From Beijerinckiaceae bacterium (GTDB taxonomy: Bacteria > Pseudomonadota > Alphaproteobacteria > Rhizobiales > Beijerinckiaceae), in assembly GCA_022702195.1 (NCBI GenBank), contig JAKONB010000551.1:1-5402 (forward strand): a DNA stretch of 5,402 nucleotides, read 5' to 3'. The position numbers and the translations under genes are program-made. This document shows, piece after piece, positions 1 through 4,955 of this stretch (positions are counted from its first letter, which is position 1; the number at the start of each line of letters is the position of its first letter). A model generated the notes under the pieces. The model worked only from the letters and a program-made list of their open reading frames with translations, searched no databases and was not told the DNA's origin.

Positions 1-1
1 C

Positions 2-160
2 TGGAAGGAGGGGCGCGATCCCTCGGCCAGTTTCGACACGAAGACCTACGAGGCGACCTATGCGGACGTGAAGGCGGCGGGCATCGATCCGATGCTGCAT
101 TACCTCCAGTCCGGCGCTCTGGAAGGCCGCAGCGCCTTCGCGGACGGGCATTTTGGATAA
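2..160 (+). CDS. C-terminal end of a repeat-containing, probably secreted protein (partial)
   Basis: The gene enters from the left edge; the 52 codons visible end in TAA at 158-160. They contain the tail of one repeat (WKEGRDPSASF) and one whole repeat of the form FDxxxYxxxYxDVxxAGIDPxxHYLxxGxxEGR, followed by a short tail SAFADGHFG. This roughly 36-residue unit is known from long alphaproteobacterial proteins, often annotated as hemolysin-type calcium-binding proteins, and also from some glycosyltransferase-like surface polysaccharide proteins. The repeats usually sit in tandem near one end of the protein. The function of the whole protein cannot be read from this fragment, and cell-surface or extracellular location is inferred from the family only. 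No U-rich terminator hairpin follows the stop codon. The frame is well supported by the repeat match; the product name is not. Confidence 0.75.
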   Translation, partial: WKEGRDPSASFDTKTYEATYADVKAAGIDPMLHYLQSGALEGRSAFADGHFG

Positions 161-210
161 CCTGACGTCGCTCCGCTGGCGTTGATGCGGGTTGGGCGAC
201 TTCTCTTTGG

Positions 211-384
211 CAGGCTGCTGAAAAGGCCCATCGTGATAGATCAATTATCTCCAGGTTGCGGCCCTTCCAGGAAACGCAAGAGCAGCTGCTCCTTCCGGAA
301 GAGCTGGTCGGAGTGTTGCACGACCTTACCGATCAGCCGAGGGAAACCGTTCTTCTCCACGTCAGGATTTTTTCCAGCAGCCTG
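211..384. mobile_element. MITE-like inverted-repeat element, about 174 bp
   Basis: The stretch is bounded by a perfect 10-base terminal inverted repeat, CAGGCTGCTG at 211-220 and CAGCAGCCTG at 375-384. With one mismatch the match extends to about 14 bases through an A-run on the left and a T-run on the right. The 4 bases just outside each end are identical (TTGG at 207-210 and at 385-388), as expected for a target-site duplication. The inside is too short for a transposase. Short ORFs cross it on both strands, but none is recognisable. It also contains a 12-base perfect palindrome (280-291). The termini resemble those of some transposase-encoding insertion sequences, so this may be a non-autonomous derivative or a collapsed IS. 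Without a search the parent family cannot be named. Confidence 0.6.
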
Positions 385-754
385 TTGGGACGCACGCGCC
401 GCCGGCAACTCGCCCATCTGCGTGGGATAGGGCGGAGGCCGCATCTCGCACTTCGCCGACCACGCCCGCTCCGGCGCGACAGCCCGGCGGCGTTACCGTC
501 GCTGCGGGCCTGGCAGAAGCTGCCCGGCCCCCGGCCCCACAGGCTCACCACCCGCGTGTCCACCACCCGGGCCGGTACCGCGACCGCGGCGGCCGGCCTC
601 CACGCACCCGGAGATCTTGGGGCGCGTCCAAAGTCCGACGTAGATCCCCCTCACGGCGACTCCCATCCTGCCGATGACGCGCACGATCCGGTTACGCCGC
701 GGCACCACGCCGTCGACCGCGCCGGGCGCCAGCCAATCACCCTCGGCGAGCCGG
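385..754. other. Gene-poor interval between the MITE-like element and the mucR-like gene
   Basis: Several frames stay open here on both strands, but their translations are Arg/Pro/Gly-rich, which is typical of out-of-frame GC-rich DNA. None has a convincing ribosome binding site or a recognisable motif. I see no RNA gene and no clear terminator for the minus-strand regulator that ends at 755. The interval may be decayed coding sequence, but I cannot identify a parent gene. Confidence 0.4.
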
Positions 755-1240
755 TCAGGCGGCCTTTGTCCGCCCCCTCGCCTTCGGCTGCGCCGGCTCT
801 TCCTGGACGGGCTCGGGAGCGGCGGCGGGCCGGCCGAGACCGATCGCCTTCGCCAGTTCGGATCGCCGAGCCGCGTAACCGGAGGCAACCATGGGATAAT
901 CGGCCGGCAGTCCATAGCGCTGGCGGTAGGCGTGCGGGTCTAGCCCATGGGTGGTGAGATGCCGTTTCAGGGTCTGGTAGCTCTTACCGTCGATGAAACT
1001 GACGAGCCCTTCCGGCGAGACCGACTTGCGGATCTGCGCCGCCGTCGGTTTCTCGATGGCGTCTTCCTGAGAGGTTGCCTGCGCCGTGCTGCCGGATAAC
1101 TGCGTGAGCGCGCGATGGACAGACTGGATCAGGTTGGGAAGTTCCGAGATGGGAACGGGATTGTTCGACACGTAAGACGCGATCAGATCACAACTGAGTT
1201 CGACGAGATCGATCTTATAATTTTCTGTATGATCGGGCAT
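755..1240 (-). CDS. MucR/Ros-family transcriptional regulator
   Basis: This is a 161-residue DNA-binding regulator of the MucR/Ros family, which in alphaproteobacteria controls exopolysaccharide, motility, virulence and cell-cycle genes. The amino-terminal half (residues 1-50, beginning MPDHTENYKIDLVEL and running through VSNNPVPISELPNLI) is the typical MucR oligomerisation region. The carboxy half has the finger and its basic wing: SFIDGKSYQTLKRHLTTHGL at 81-100, then YGLPADYPMVA and RRSELAKAIGLG at 109-136, with a Pro/Glu/Lys-rich tail. In the finger the first zinc cysteine is Ser81 and the second ligand is Asp84, while His94 and His98 are kept. Related MucR-type proteins without full zinc ligands are known to fold and bind DNA. 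The frame is open upstream to a GTG at 1318, but family starts align with the ATG at 1240, which has a weak GAGAG four bases upstream. The gene is divergent from the MFS exporter. Which of several MucR paralogues this is cannot be told. Confidence 0.9.
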   Translation of the reverse strand: MPDHTENYKIDLVELSCDLIASYVSNNPVPISELPNLIQSVHRALTQLSGSTAQATSQEDAIEKPTAAQIRKSVSPEGLVSFIDGKSYQTLKRHLTTHGLDPHAYRQRYGLPADYPMVASGYAARRSELAKAIGLGRPAAAPEPVQEEPAQPKARGRTKAA

Positions 1241-1651
1241 AAGGCTCTCGCAGACGGCTTGCTGGAATCGAAATCGTCCATTTCCCATTTGGCCGCAAGT
1301 CGAATGAAGATCCTTCACCTAAAAAATCCGTGATCAACAGCCGGACCATTAAATTGTGTTCGCGTGCTCCGCCACTACTTGTGTTTGTCGCAGCAGATTG
1401 AGCCGTTGGCGATCCGGCGGCAGACATACGACCAGTCCGTGCGCGAGGTCATGTTCTGCGATGCCCCGAACGAGTGCGCGGCGCCGTGGCAGGCCGAGGT
1501 GCCAGTCGCGTCGCCGAGATACGGCTCACCCTCCGAATCGGTGCCGCGAGCCGGTATTGTCCGGGCTACGCCACCGGTAGCCGATACGGCGCTTGCCATG
1601 CTCGGGCAGCGGGCGCATCCACCGCGCGCCCGTCGGAGCGAGTTTCCCTGT
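1241..1651. other. Divergent intergenic region between mucR-like gene and MFS gene
   Basis: Both flanking genes read away from this 411-base stretch, so it should carry their promoters. The left part is unusually AT-rich for the window, especially 1316-1360 with its A-run, TGATCAA and ATTAAATT. T-A-step-rich tracts of this kind are what MucR proteins are reported to bind, so autoregulation is plausible but not shown. The MFS reading frame is open back to 1364, but that 96-residue extension has no transporter character and looks like leader DNA. I found no clear sigma-70 or EcfG-type promoter for either gene. Confidence 0.35.
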
Positions 1652-3052
1652 ATGTCAGCCCAGATCCTCACGTCGAACATGCCCAGCCGCGATGGGCTGC
1701 CGCCGTCTCGACGTGGACGGGCCATGGTGGCCGTGCTCACAGGCGTCGCACTCGCCACCCTCGACACCGCCATCGCCAATACCGCCCTGCCGACCATCGC
1801 CGCGGATCTGGGGGTCGATCCGAGCGCCTCGGTGTGGATCGTCAACGCCTACCAGCTCGCCGTCGTGGCAACGCTGCTGCCGATCGCGGCGTTGGGCGAG
1901 ATCGTCGGGCAGCAGCGAATCTACATCGCGGGCTTCATCCTTTTCACGGCCGCCTCCCTCGTCTGCGCCCTGGCCTGGAGCCTGCCGACCCTCGTCGCGG
2001 CGCGCGTGTTCCAAGGGATCGGCGCGAGCGCCCTGATGGCGGTCAACATCGCCCTGATCCGCTTCATCTACCCCGCCCATCAACTCGGGCGCGGCGTCGG
2101 GCTGAACGCCCTGGTCGTCGGCGTCGGCTTCGCGGTGGGGCCGACGGTCGCCTCGCTGATCCTCGTCGCCGCCCCCTGGCCCTGGCTGTTCGCCATCAAC
2201 GTCCCGATCGGCCTCGGTGCCCTGGTCCTCGCCTGGAGCGCGCTGCCGGACACCGGCCGCTCCGGGAATCGGTTCGACGTGCCGGGGGCATTCCTGAACG
2301 CCGGCGCTTTCGCCCTCCTGGTGCTGGGGCTGGGCGAGGCCGCGCACCAGGGACCGCTTTGGCGCATCCTGACCGAGATCGGCGGGTCGATCGCATGCGG
2401 CGCGCTGCTCCTGCGCCGGCAGGCCGGCCACCCGGCACCGATGCTCGCCGCCGACCTGCTCAAGCGACCGCTCTTCGCACTCTCGGCCGCAACGTCGGTC
2501 TGCTCCTTCGCGGCCCAGGGTCTCGCCTTCGTCTCGCTGCCCTTCCTGTTCCAGCACACCCTTGGGCGCACGCAGGTCGAGACCGGCTTCCTGATGACGC
2601 CGTGGCCCGTCGTGGTCGCCCTGATGGCGCCCCTGGCTGGCCGCCTCTCGGACCGCTATCCGCCCGGCCTGCTCGGCGGCATCGGCCTTGCCGCTCTCGC
2701 GGTCGGCATGGGCCTGCTCGCGGCCATGCCGAACGATCCGAGCATCCTGGGCATCTGCTGGCGGATGGCGATCTGCGGTGCCGGCTTCGGGTTCTTCCAG
2801 GCACCGAACCTGCGCGCCATCATGACGAGTGCGCCTGCGGCGCGGTCAGGGGGCGCCAGCGGGATCGTCGCGACGTCACGGCTGCTCGGGCAAACGATGG
2901 GGGCGGCACTCGTGGCCGCGTGCTTCGTGATCGCGGATCTCCACGGGCCGGCGCTCGCCCTCGGGCTCGGCGGCGTCTTCGCGGGTATCGCGAGCGCGGT
3001 CAGCTTCCTGCGCCTCACCATTCGCCCCGACACCACGCTCGGGCTCAGGTAG
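1652..3052 (+). CDS. MFS transporter, DHA2 (EmrB/QacA-type) drug:H+ antiporter
   Basis: This is a 466-residue polytopic inner-membrane exporter of the major facilitator superfamily. The DHA2 signature LDTAIANTALPTIAADLG is at residues 37-54, immediately after the first membrane entry. ARVFQGIGASA (117-127) matches motif B, with Arg118 as the usual proton-coupling arginine. VGFAVGPTVAS (158-168) matches the antiporter motif C. LAGRLSDRYPPG (328-339) is the second-half motif A. The first-half motif A is degenerate: LGEIVGQQR at 81-89 lacks the usual Asp and Gly. Length and hydrophobic pattern suit 12-14 helices. The ATG at 1652 is preferred because the membrane domain begins about 25 residues later; GGAG lies at 1635-1638, rather far upstream, and an ATG at 1679 is an alternative. 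The substrate is unknown. EmrB-like proteins usually pair with an EmrA-type adaptor, but none is adjacent. Confidence 0.9.
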   Translation: MSAQILTSNMPSRDGLPPSRRGRAMVAVLTGVALATLDTAIANTALPTIAADLGVDPSASVWIVNAYQLAVVATLLPIAALGEIVGQQRIYIAGFILFTAASLVCALAWSLPTLVAARVFQGIGASALMAVNIALIRFIYPAHQLGRGVGLNALVVGVGFAVGPTVASLILVAAPWPWLFAINVPIGLGALVLAWSALPDTGRSGNRFDVPGAFLNAGAFALLVLGLGEAAHQGPLWRILTEIGGSIACGALLLRRQAGHPAPMLAADLLKRPLFALSAATSVCSFAAQGLAFVSLPFLFQHTLGRTQVETGFLMTPWPVVVALMAPLAGRLSDRYPPGLLGGIGLAALAVGMGLLAAMPNDPSILGICWRMAICGAGFGFFQAPNLRAIMTSAPAARSGGASGIVATSRLLGQTMGAALVAACFVIADLHGPALALGLGGVFAGIASAVSFLRLTIRPDTTLGLR

Positions 3053-3069
3053 CGATGCGGAGCGTGTGC

Positions 3070-3092
3070 CGGTGGCCGTGACTGGGCCACCG
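3070..3092 (+). terminator. GC-rich hairpin just after the MFS gene
   Basis: CGGTGGCC at 3070-3077 pairs perfectly with GGCCACCG at 3085-3092 across a 7-base loop, starting 18 bases after the exporter stop codon. No T-run follows, so it is not a canonical intrinsic terminator. It could end transcription weakly or protect the 3' end of the mRNA. Confidence 0.4.
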
Positions 3093-3134
3093 ACCAGAAC
3101 GGTGCCCCGCCCCCAAGAACGATGAAATCGGCTT

Positions 3135-3140
3135 GGGAGA
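3135..3140 (+). promoter_or_regulatory. Ribosome binding site of the 49-residue small ORF
   Basis: GGGAGA lies 6 bases before the ATG at 3147. It is one of the better Shine-Dalgarno matches in the window and is the main reason to accept that short ORF and its start. Confidence 0.5.
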
Positions 3141-3146
3141 ACCGCG

Positions 3147-3296
3147 ATGGCCCCGACTGTTGTTGCGGCAGCCCTGGTCATCCTCGCGGCGATCACCGTC
3201 GGCTGTGTCGCCCTCGGACCCATCCGATGTCTCGGGCGCGACCCCTCTCTCAGCCACCCGACCATCGACGCGCAACGCGCCCGCGAGGATGCGTGA
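3147..3296 (+). CDS. Small hydrophobic protein, 49 residues, unknown function
   Basis: An ATG preceded by GGGAGA at 6-base spacing opens a 49-codon frame ending in TGA at 3294-3296. Residues 4-24 (from TVVAAALVILAAI to VALG) form one hydrophobic segment long enough to cross the membrane. A polar, Arg-containing tail follows, with RCLGRDPS, then SHPTIDAQRARED. Cys20 follows Thr-Val-Gly, which resembles a lipobox only weakly, because position -3 is Thr and there is no positive charge before the hydrophobic stretch. A single-pass membrane peptide is therefore likelier than a lipoprotein. Codons mostly end in C or G, as in the neighbouring genes. It lies 94 bases after the exporter stop with a hairpin between, so it is probably a separate unit. 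I do not recognise a family. Confidence 0.5.
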   Translation: MAPTVVAAALVILAAITVGCVALGPIRCLGRDPSLSHPTIDAQRAREDA

Positions 3297-3478
3297 GCCT
3301 GCTCGGTCCCGGCATTTGATGGAGCGGGTTTGACCGGAAGCGGCCGGGCTCGGCGGGCCATGCCGCGCAGATGTCCGCGTCGGGCGTGGGACCATGCTGG
3401 GACTTGGGGCGGCGCGCGGAGTCGTCGGCGCTGACGAAGTCGGCCGAGTGAGCGCGGAGCTTGGCTGCGCGGTCTTCG

Positions 3479-3503
3479 AGCGGGCGGAGCCGTAACGCCC
3501 GCT
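3479..3503. terminator. Hairpin of uncertain role
   Basis: AGCGGGCG at 3479-3486 pairs perfectly with CGCCCGCT at 3496-3503 around a 9-base loop. The bases that follow are GTCAAATT, so there is no real T-run. No confident gene ends immediately upstream. It may be a weak terminator or a chance GC hairpin. Confidence 0.25.
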
Positions 3504-3663
3504 GTCAAATTGCCGGTCGATGAGCGGCGGAAAACGATCGCCGAGCGAGATCGATGAGCCTCGGGCCATGGTCTCCCTCCATGCGCAGGACGGACCGGCG
3601 ATCGGGACGGGGCCGGACAATCCGGAGGCGGGCGGCGAGCGCAGGGGCACGATCAACCGAGCG

Positions 3664-3689
3664 GGAACCGGCTGCCGAGCAGGGCCGTT
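3664..3689 (+). promoter_or_regulatory. EcfG-type general stress promoter
   Basis: GGAAC at 3664-3668 and CGTT at 3686-3689 are separated by exactly 17 bases. This matches the promoter consensus described for the alphaproteobacterial general-stress sigma factor EcfG (GGAAC, 16-17 bases, CGTT). The start of transcription would fall near 3696, just before the AGGAGG at 3698-3703 and the ATG at 3708, giving a very short leader. The position directly before a gene makes chance less likely. Experimental start-site data would settle it. Confidence 0.6.
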
Positions 3690-3707
3690 CGCGAGACAGG
3701 AGGATTC

Positions 3708-3974
3708 ATGGCCCACGACGACAGCTTCACGCTCGACCAGTCCATCACGGCACAAAAGGCCCTGCGGTCATCGCTCGGCCTGGCGGAAGAGGTCTTCCCG
3801 GTCGACGCGTTCGTCGGGATGATCAGCGACGAGATCGAGCAGCATCGCCAAGCCGGGAAGAGCGACGCGCAGATTGCGGCGATCATCAACCAGGCGACCG
3901 GCAAGAGCATCACGGCAGAGGCGATCGCCGAGCATTACGCGAGCCCGGATCGGCGTCACCCCCACGGCGGATGA
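3708..3974 (+). CDS. Conserved-looking small protein, 88 residues, unknown function
   Basis: The ATG is preceded by a consensus AGGAGG at 3698-3703, four bases upstream, and by an exact EcfG-type promoter, so this is a confident gene. The protein is soluble-looking, with no signal peptide or membrane segment. The first 20 residues (MAHDDSFTLDQSITAQKALR) are polar. Residues 33-47 (DAFVGMISDEIEQHR) look helical and acidic. Residues 52-77 (from SDAQIAAIINQATG to EAIAEHY) read as helix, turn, helix, with ATGKSI at the turn, so a small DNA-binding or protein-binding helical module is possible. The tail DRRHPHGG is His/Arg-rich. I do not recognise a named family. The promoter suggests it is induced in the PhyR-EcfG stress response. 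No neighbour appears to share its transcript, and no terminator is obvious after the stop. Confidence 0.8.
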   Translation: MAHDDSFTLDQSITAQKALRSSLGLAEEVFPVDAFVGMISDEIEQHRQAGKSDAQIAAIINQATGKSITAEAIAEHYASPDRRHPHGG

Positions 3975-4138
3975 GAGTGCCTCTCAAATGCCCGGTCACC
4001 GCCGGTTCTCGCCGGAAGCAGGGCCGCGTGCCCCGGGGCCGCGAGGTCGAGGGCGACGCGCTTGGCGTGGAGATGCGATCTTCCCGGTTCACGCGTCCCC
4101 ACGGCCGAGGCACGATCCCGTCGTTCCGCGCCTTTCGG

Positions 4139-4263
4139 GGCACGGAAACGACCGGCGCATGTCTCGTCAACACCGCGACGGCATGGGGCAATACAACCCA
4201 GCGGTGGCGCCCCTGGCCCAGGGCGGGTTCGTCGTCTCCTGGGCGGATGGCCATTCCGGCTGA
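4139..4263 (+). pseudogene. Frameshifted fragment of an RTX/adhesin-type repeat protein
   Basis: Reading from 4139, one frame gives GTETTGACLVNTATAWG. The frame one base over then continues QYNPAVAPLAQGGFVVSWAD, followed by GHSG and a TGA at 4261-4263. Joined, these reproduce the pattern LVNTxTAxxQxNPxVAxLxxGGFVVxW known from very long secreted calcium-binding or adhesin-like repeat proteins of alphaproteobacteria. The join falls at the G-run 4185-4188, and a single missing base there explains the shift. A complete repeat would normally continue with an SGxDGSG-type sequence; that is lost here, although a third frame just after the stop reads LNQDGAEPGDG. No start codon, ribosome binding site or further repeats are visible. 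I read it as a decayed relic, not a working gene. Confidence 0.45.
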
Positions 4264-4369
4264 ATCAGGATGGAGCAGAGCCGGGCGACGGGCCGGCCTC
4301 GCCCCATCTCTCGGCTTCGATGAGGATGTCTGCGGCGTGCCATGTGATTCTCGGAAGGGCCGCATCGCG

Positions 4370-4416
4370 AGAGCATCGTCCCGACAGGTGGCCTCCGGCT
4401 TGCGGGGCGATGCTCT
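4370..4416. repeat. Palindromic intergenic repeat, 47 bases
   Basis: The arms AGAGCATCGTCCCG (4370-4383) and CGGGGCGATGCTCT (4403-4416) pair over 14 positions with one G-U type pair. After a bulged A, four further pairs form inside (4385-4388 with 4399-4402). The layout, with GAGCATCGTCCC and an inner GGTGG and CCGG, resembles the dispersed GAGCAT...ATGCTC palindromes common between genes in Hyphomicrobiales genomes. Such repeats form RNA hairpins and may affect message ends. Copy number here cannot be checked. Confidence 0.6.
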
Positions 4417-4624
4417 GGTATCCGGGGGGGCTCGTCAGGAGCATGGGCCACCATCCACTGCGCAAAGGCGCGAGCCTCTCTGGTCGTTTCGATTCGGCAC
4501 AGCGACTCAAGGCGTACGGATGATCATGCCCTTGCGGACTGCGAAGCAGGATCACCCTCCCCGCGCCCGCCCGCGTCACGGGATCGGCCGCCTTTCCGCC
4601 GCGCCCTCCGAGACGGTGAAACTT

Positions 4625-4653
4625 TTGCACCCACGGGCCGCCCGCCATGCTAT
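4625..4653 (+). promoter_or_regulatory. Possible promoter of the 36-residue membrane peptide
   Basis: TTGCAC at 4625-4630 and TGCTAT at 4648-4653 are 17 bases apart and loosely resemble sigma-70 -35 and -10 boxes, with 3 of 6 matches each. The -10 also contains GCTAT, similar to the GCTA core of alphaproteobacterial housekeeping promoters. Transcription would start almost at the ATG at 4663, implying a leaderless message. The match is weak. Confidence 0.3.
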
Positions 4654-4662
4654 CGGCCCGGC

Positions 4663-4773
4663 ATGCCCCGCTGGTTCTTCCTGCTCGTCTCCATCGCGCT
4701 CGGCCTGTCCATCGCAGGCGGCGTTCTCATCTTCCTGCGCTCGCCGACGCCCGTCGCGCAGCGGTCCGACTGA
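4663..4773 (+). CDS. Tiny single-pass membrane peptide, 36 residues
   Basis: The frame from ATG 4663 to TGA 4771-4773 encodes MPRW, a hydrophobic helix at residues 5-25 (FFLLVSIALG to GGVLIFL), and a short polar tail RSPTPVAQRSD. Arg3 before the helix and two Arg after it give no strong orientation signal. The compact sequence, with one clean membrane helix flanked by arginines, looks like a genuine small membrane protein and not random GC-rich translation. No Shine-Dalgarno sequence precedes the ATG, but a promoter-like pair just upstream would allow leaderless translation. A longer frame starting at 4647 is in a different phase and reads as Arg-rich noise. The family and role are unknown to me. 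Confidence 0.55.
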   Translation: MPRWFFLLVSIALGLSIAGGVLIFLRSPTPVAQRSD

Positions 4774-4894
4774 GGCGAGGTCCGAAAGGCGTCCGGATGC
4801 GTACTGGCCCCCGGCGGACACGAGTCCAAGCCAAGCCGCGAGCCGGAGAGGCTACGGCCTGTCGCCGGTGGCCGACCGCAATTGTGCCGCCGGT

Positions 4895-4920
4895 TGAACG
4901 ACTGTCCCCCGAAGCGCGTT
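4895..4920 (+). promoter_or_regulatory. EcfG-like promoter before the secreted Gly/Ser-rich protein
   Basis: TGAAC at 4895-4899 and CGTT at 4917-4920 are separated by 17 bases, one mismatch from the general-stress consensus GGAAC, 16-17 bases, CGTT. The predicted start of transcription, near 4927, leaves a leader of about 29 bases to the ATG at 4956. It is weaker than the exact match at 3664. Confidence 0.4.
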
Positions 4921-4955
4921 GCCTATCCAACCAGATCATTGGGATGGAAACCACC

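Larger units (their letters stand above)
3297..3707. other. Interval with no convincing gene, upstream of the 88-residue gene
   Basis: Translations on both strands are low-complexity Arg/Pro/Ser/Gly strings with no recognisable domain. The interval contains a hairpin at 3479-3503 and ends with the stress-type promoter at 3664-3689 and the ribosome binding site at 3698-3703. Nothing else in it can be supported. Confidence 0.4.
3975..4662. other. Long interval of remnants and repeats without an intact gene
   Basis: No frame on either strand gives a convincing whole protein over these 688 bases, although GC richness keeps several frames open. Identifiable content is a frameshifted repeat-protein fragment (about 4139-4263), a palindromic repeat (4370-4416) and a possible promoter for the next small gene (4625-4653). 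The rest, including 3975-4138 and 4417-4620, shows nothing I can name. Confidence 0.4.

Noticed and set aside
493..915. Minus-strand 140-residue frame overlapping the end of the regulator
   Set aside because: It is in another phase from the mucR-like gene, overlaps its conserved carboxy end, and shows no recognisable motif.
256..957. Long open frame on the plus strand across the MITE-like element and opposite the regulator
   Set aside because: Beyond its first 40 residues the translation is Arg/Pro-rich, it lies antisense to a confident mucR-like gene, and it has no ribosome binding site.
1364..1651. In-frame 96-residue amino-terminal extension of the exporter
   Set aside because: It is not hydrophobic or transporter-like, and family members begin shortly before the first membrane helix, so the start at 1652 is preferred.
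1474..3081. 535-residue plus-strand frame in another phase over the exporter
   Set aside because: Arg/Ala/Gly-rich shadow of the MFS gene in GC-rich DNA; the MFS frame has clear motifs.
3394..3495. Short plus-strand frame ending in GCAVFERAEP
   Set aside because: Somewhat protein-like, but only 33 codons, with no ribosome binding site and moderate GC at third positions; too little to call a gene.
3045..3755. 236-residue minus-strand frame between the exporter and the 88-residue gene
   Set aside because: Low-complexity Arg/Ser/Pro translation with no ribosome binding site; it overlaps the better-supported plus-strand small ORF and the stress promoter.
4265..4648. 127-residue minus-strand frame containing the stretch ITWHAADILIEAERWG
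   Set aside because: That stretch looks protein-like, but the rest does not, the frame crosses the palindromic repeat, and there is no ribosome binding site.
3554..4897. 447-residue plus-strand open frame
   Set aside because: It overlaps the 88-residue gene and the 36-residue peptide out of phase and is compositionally random; only a short part around 4139-4189 resembles a known repeat, and that is treated separately as a relic.
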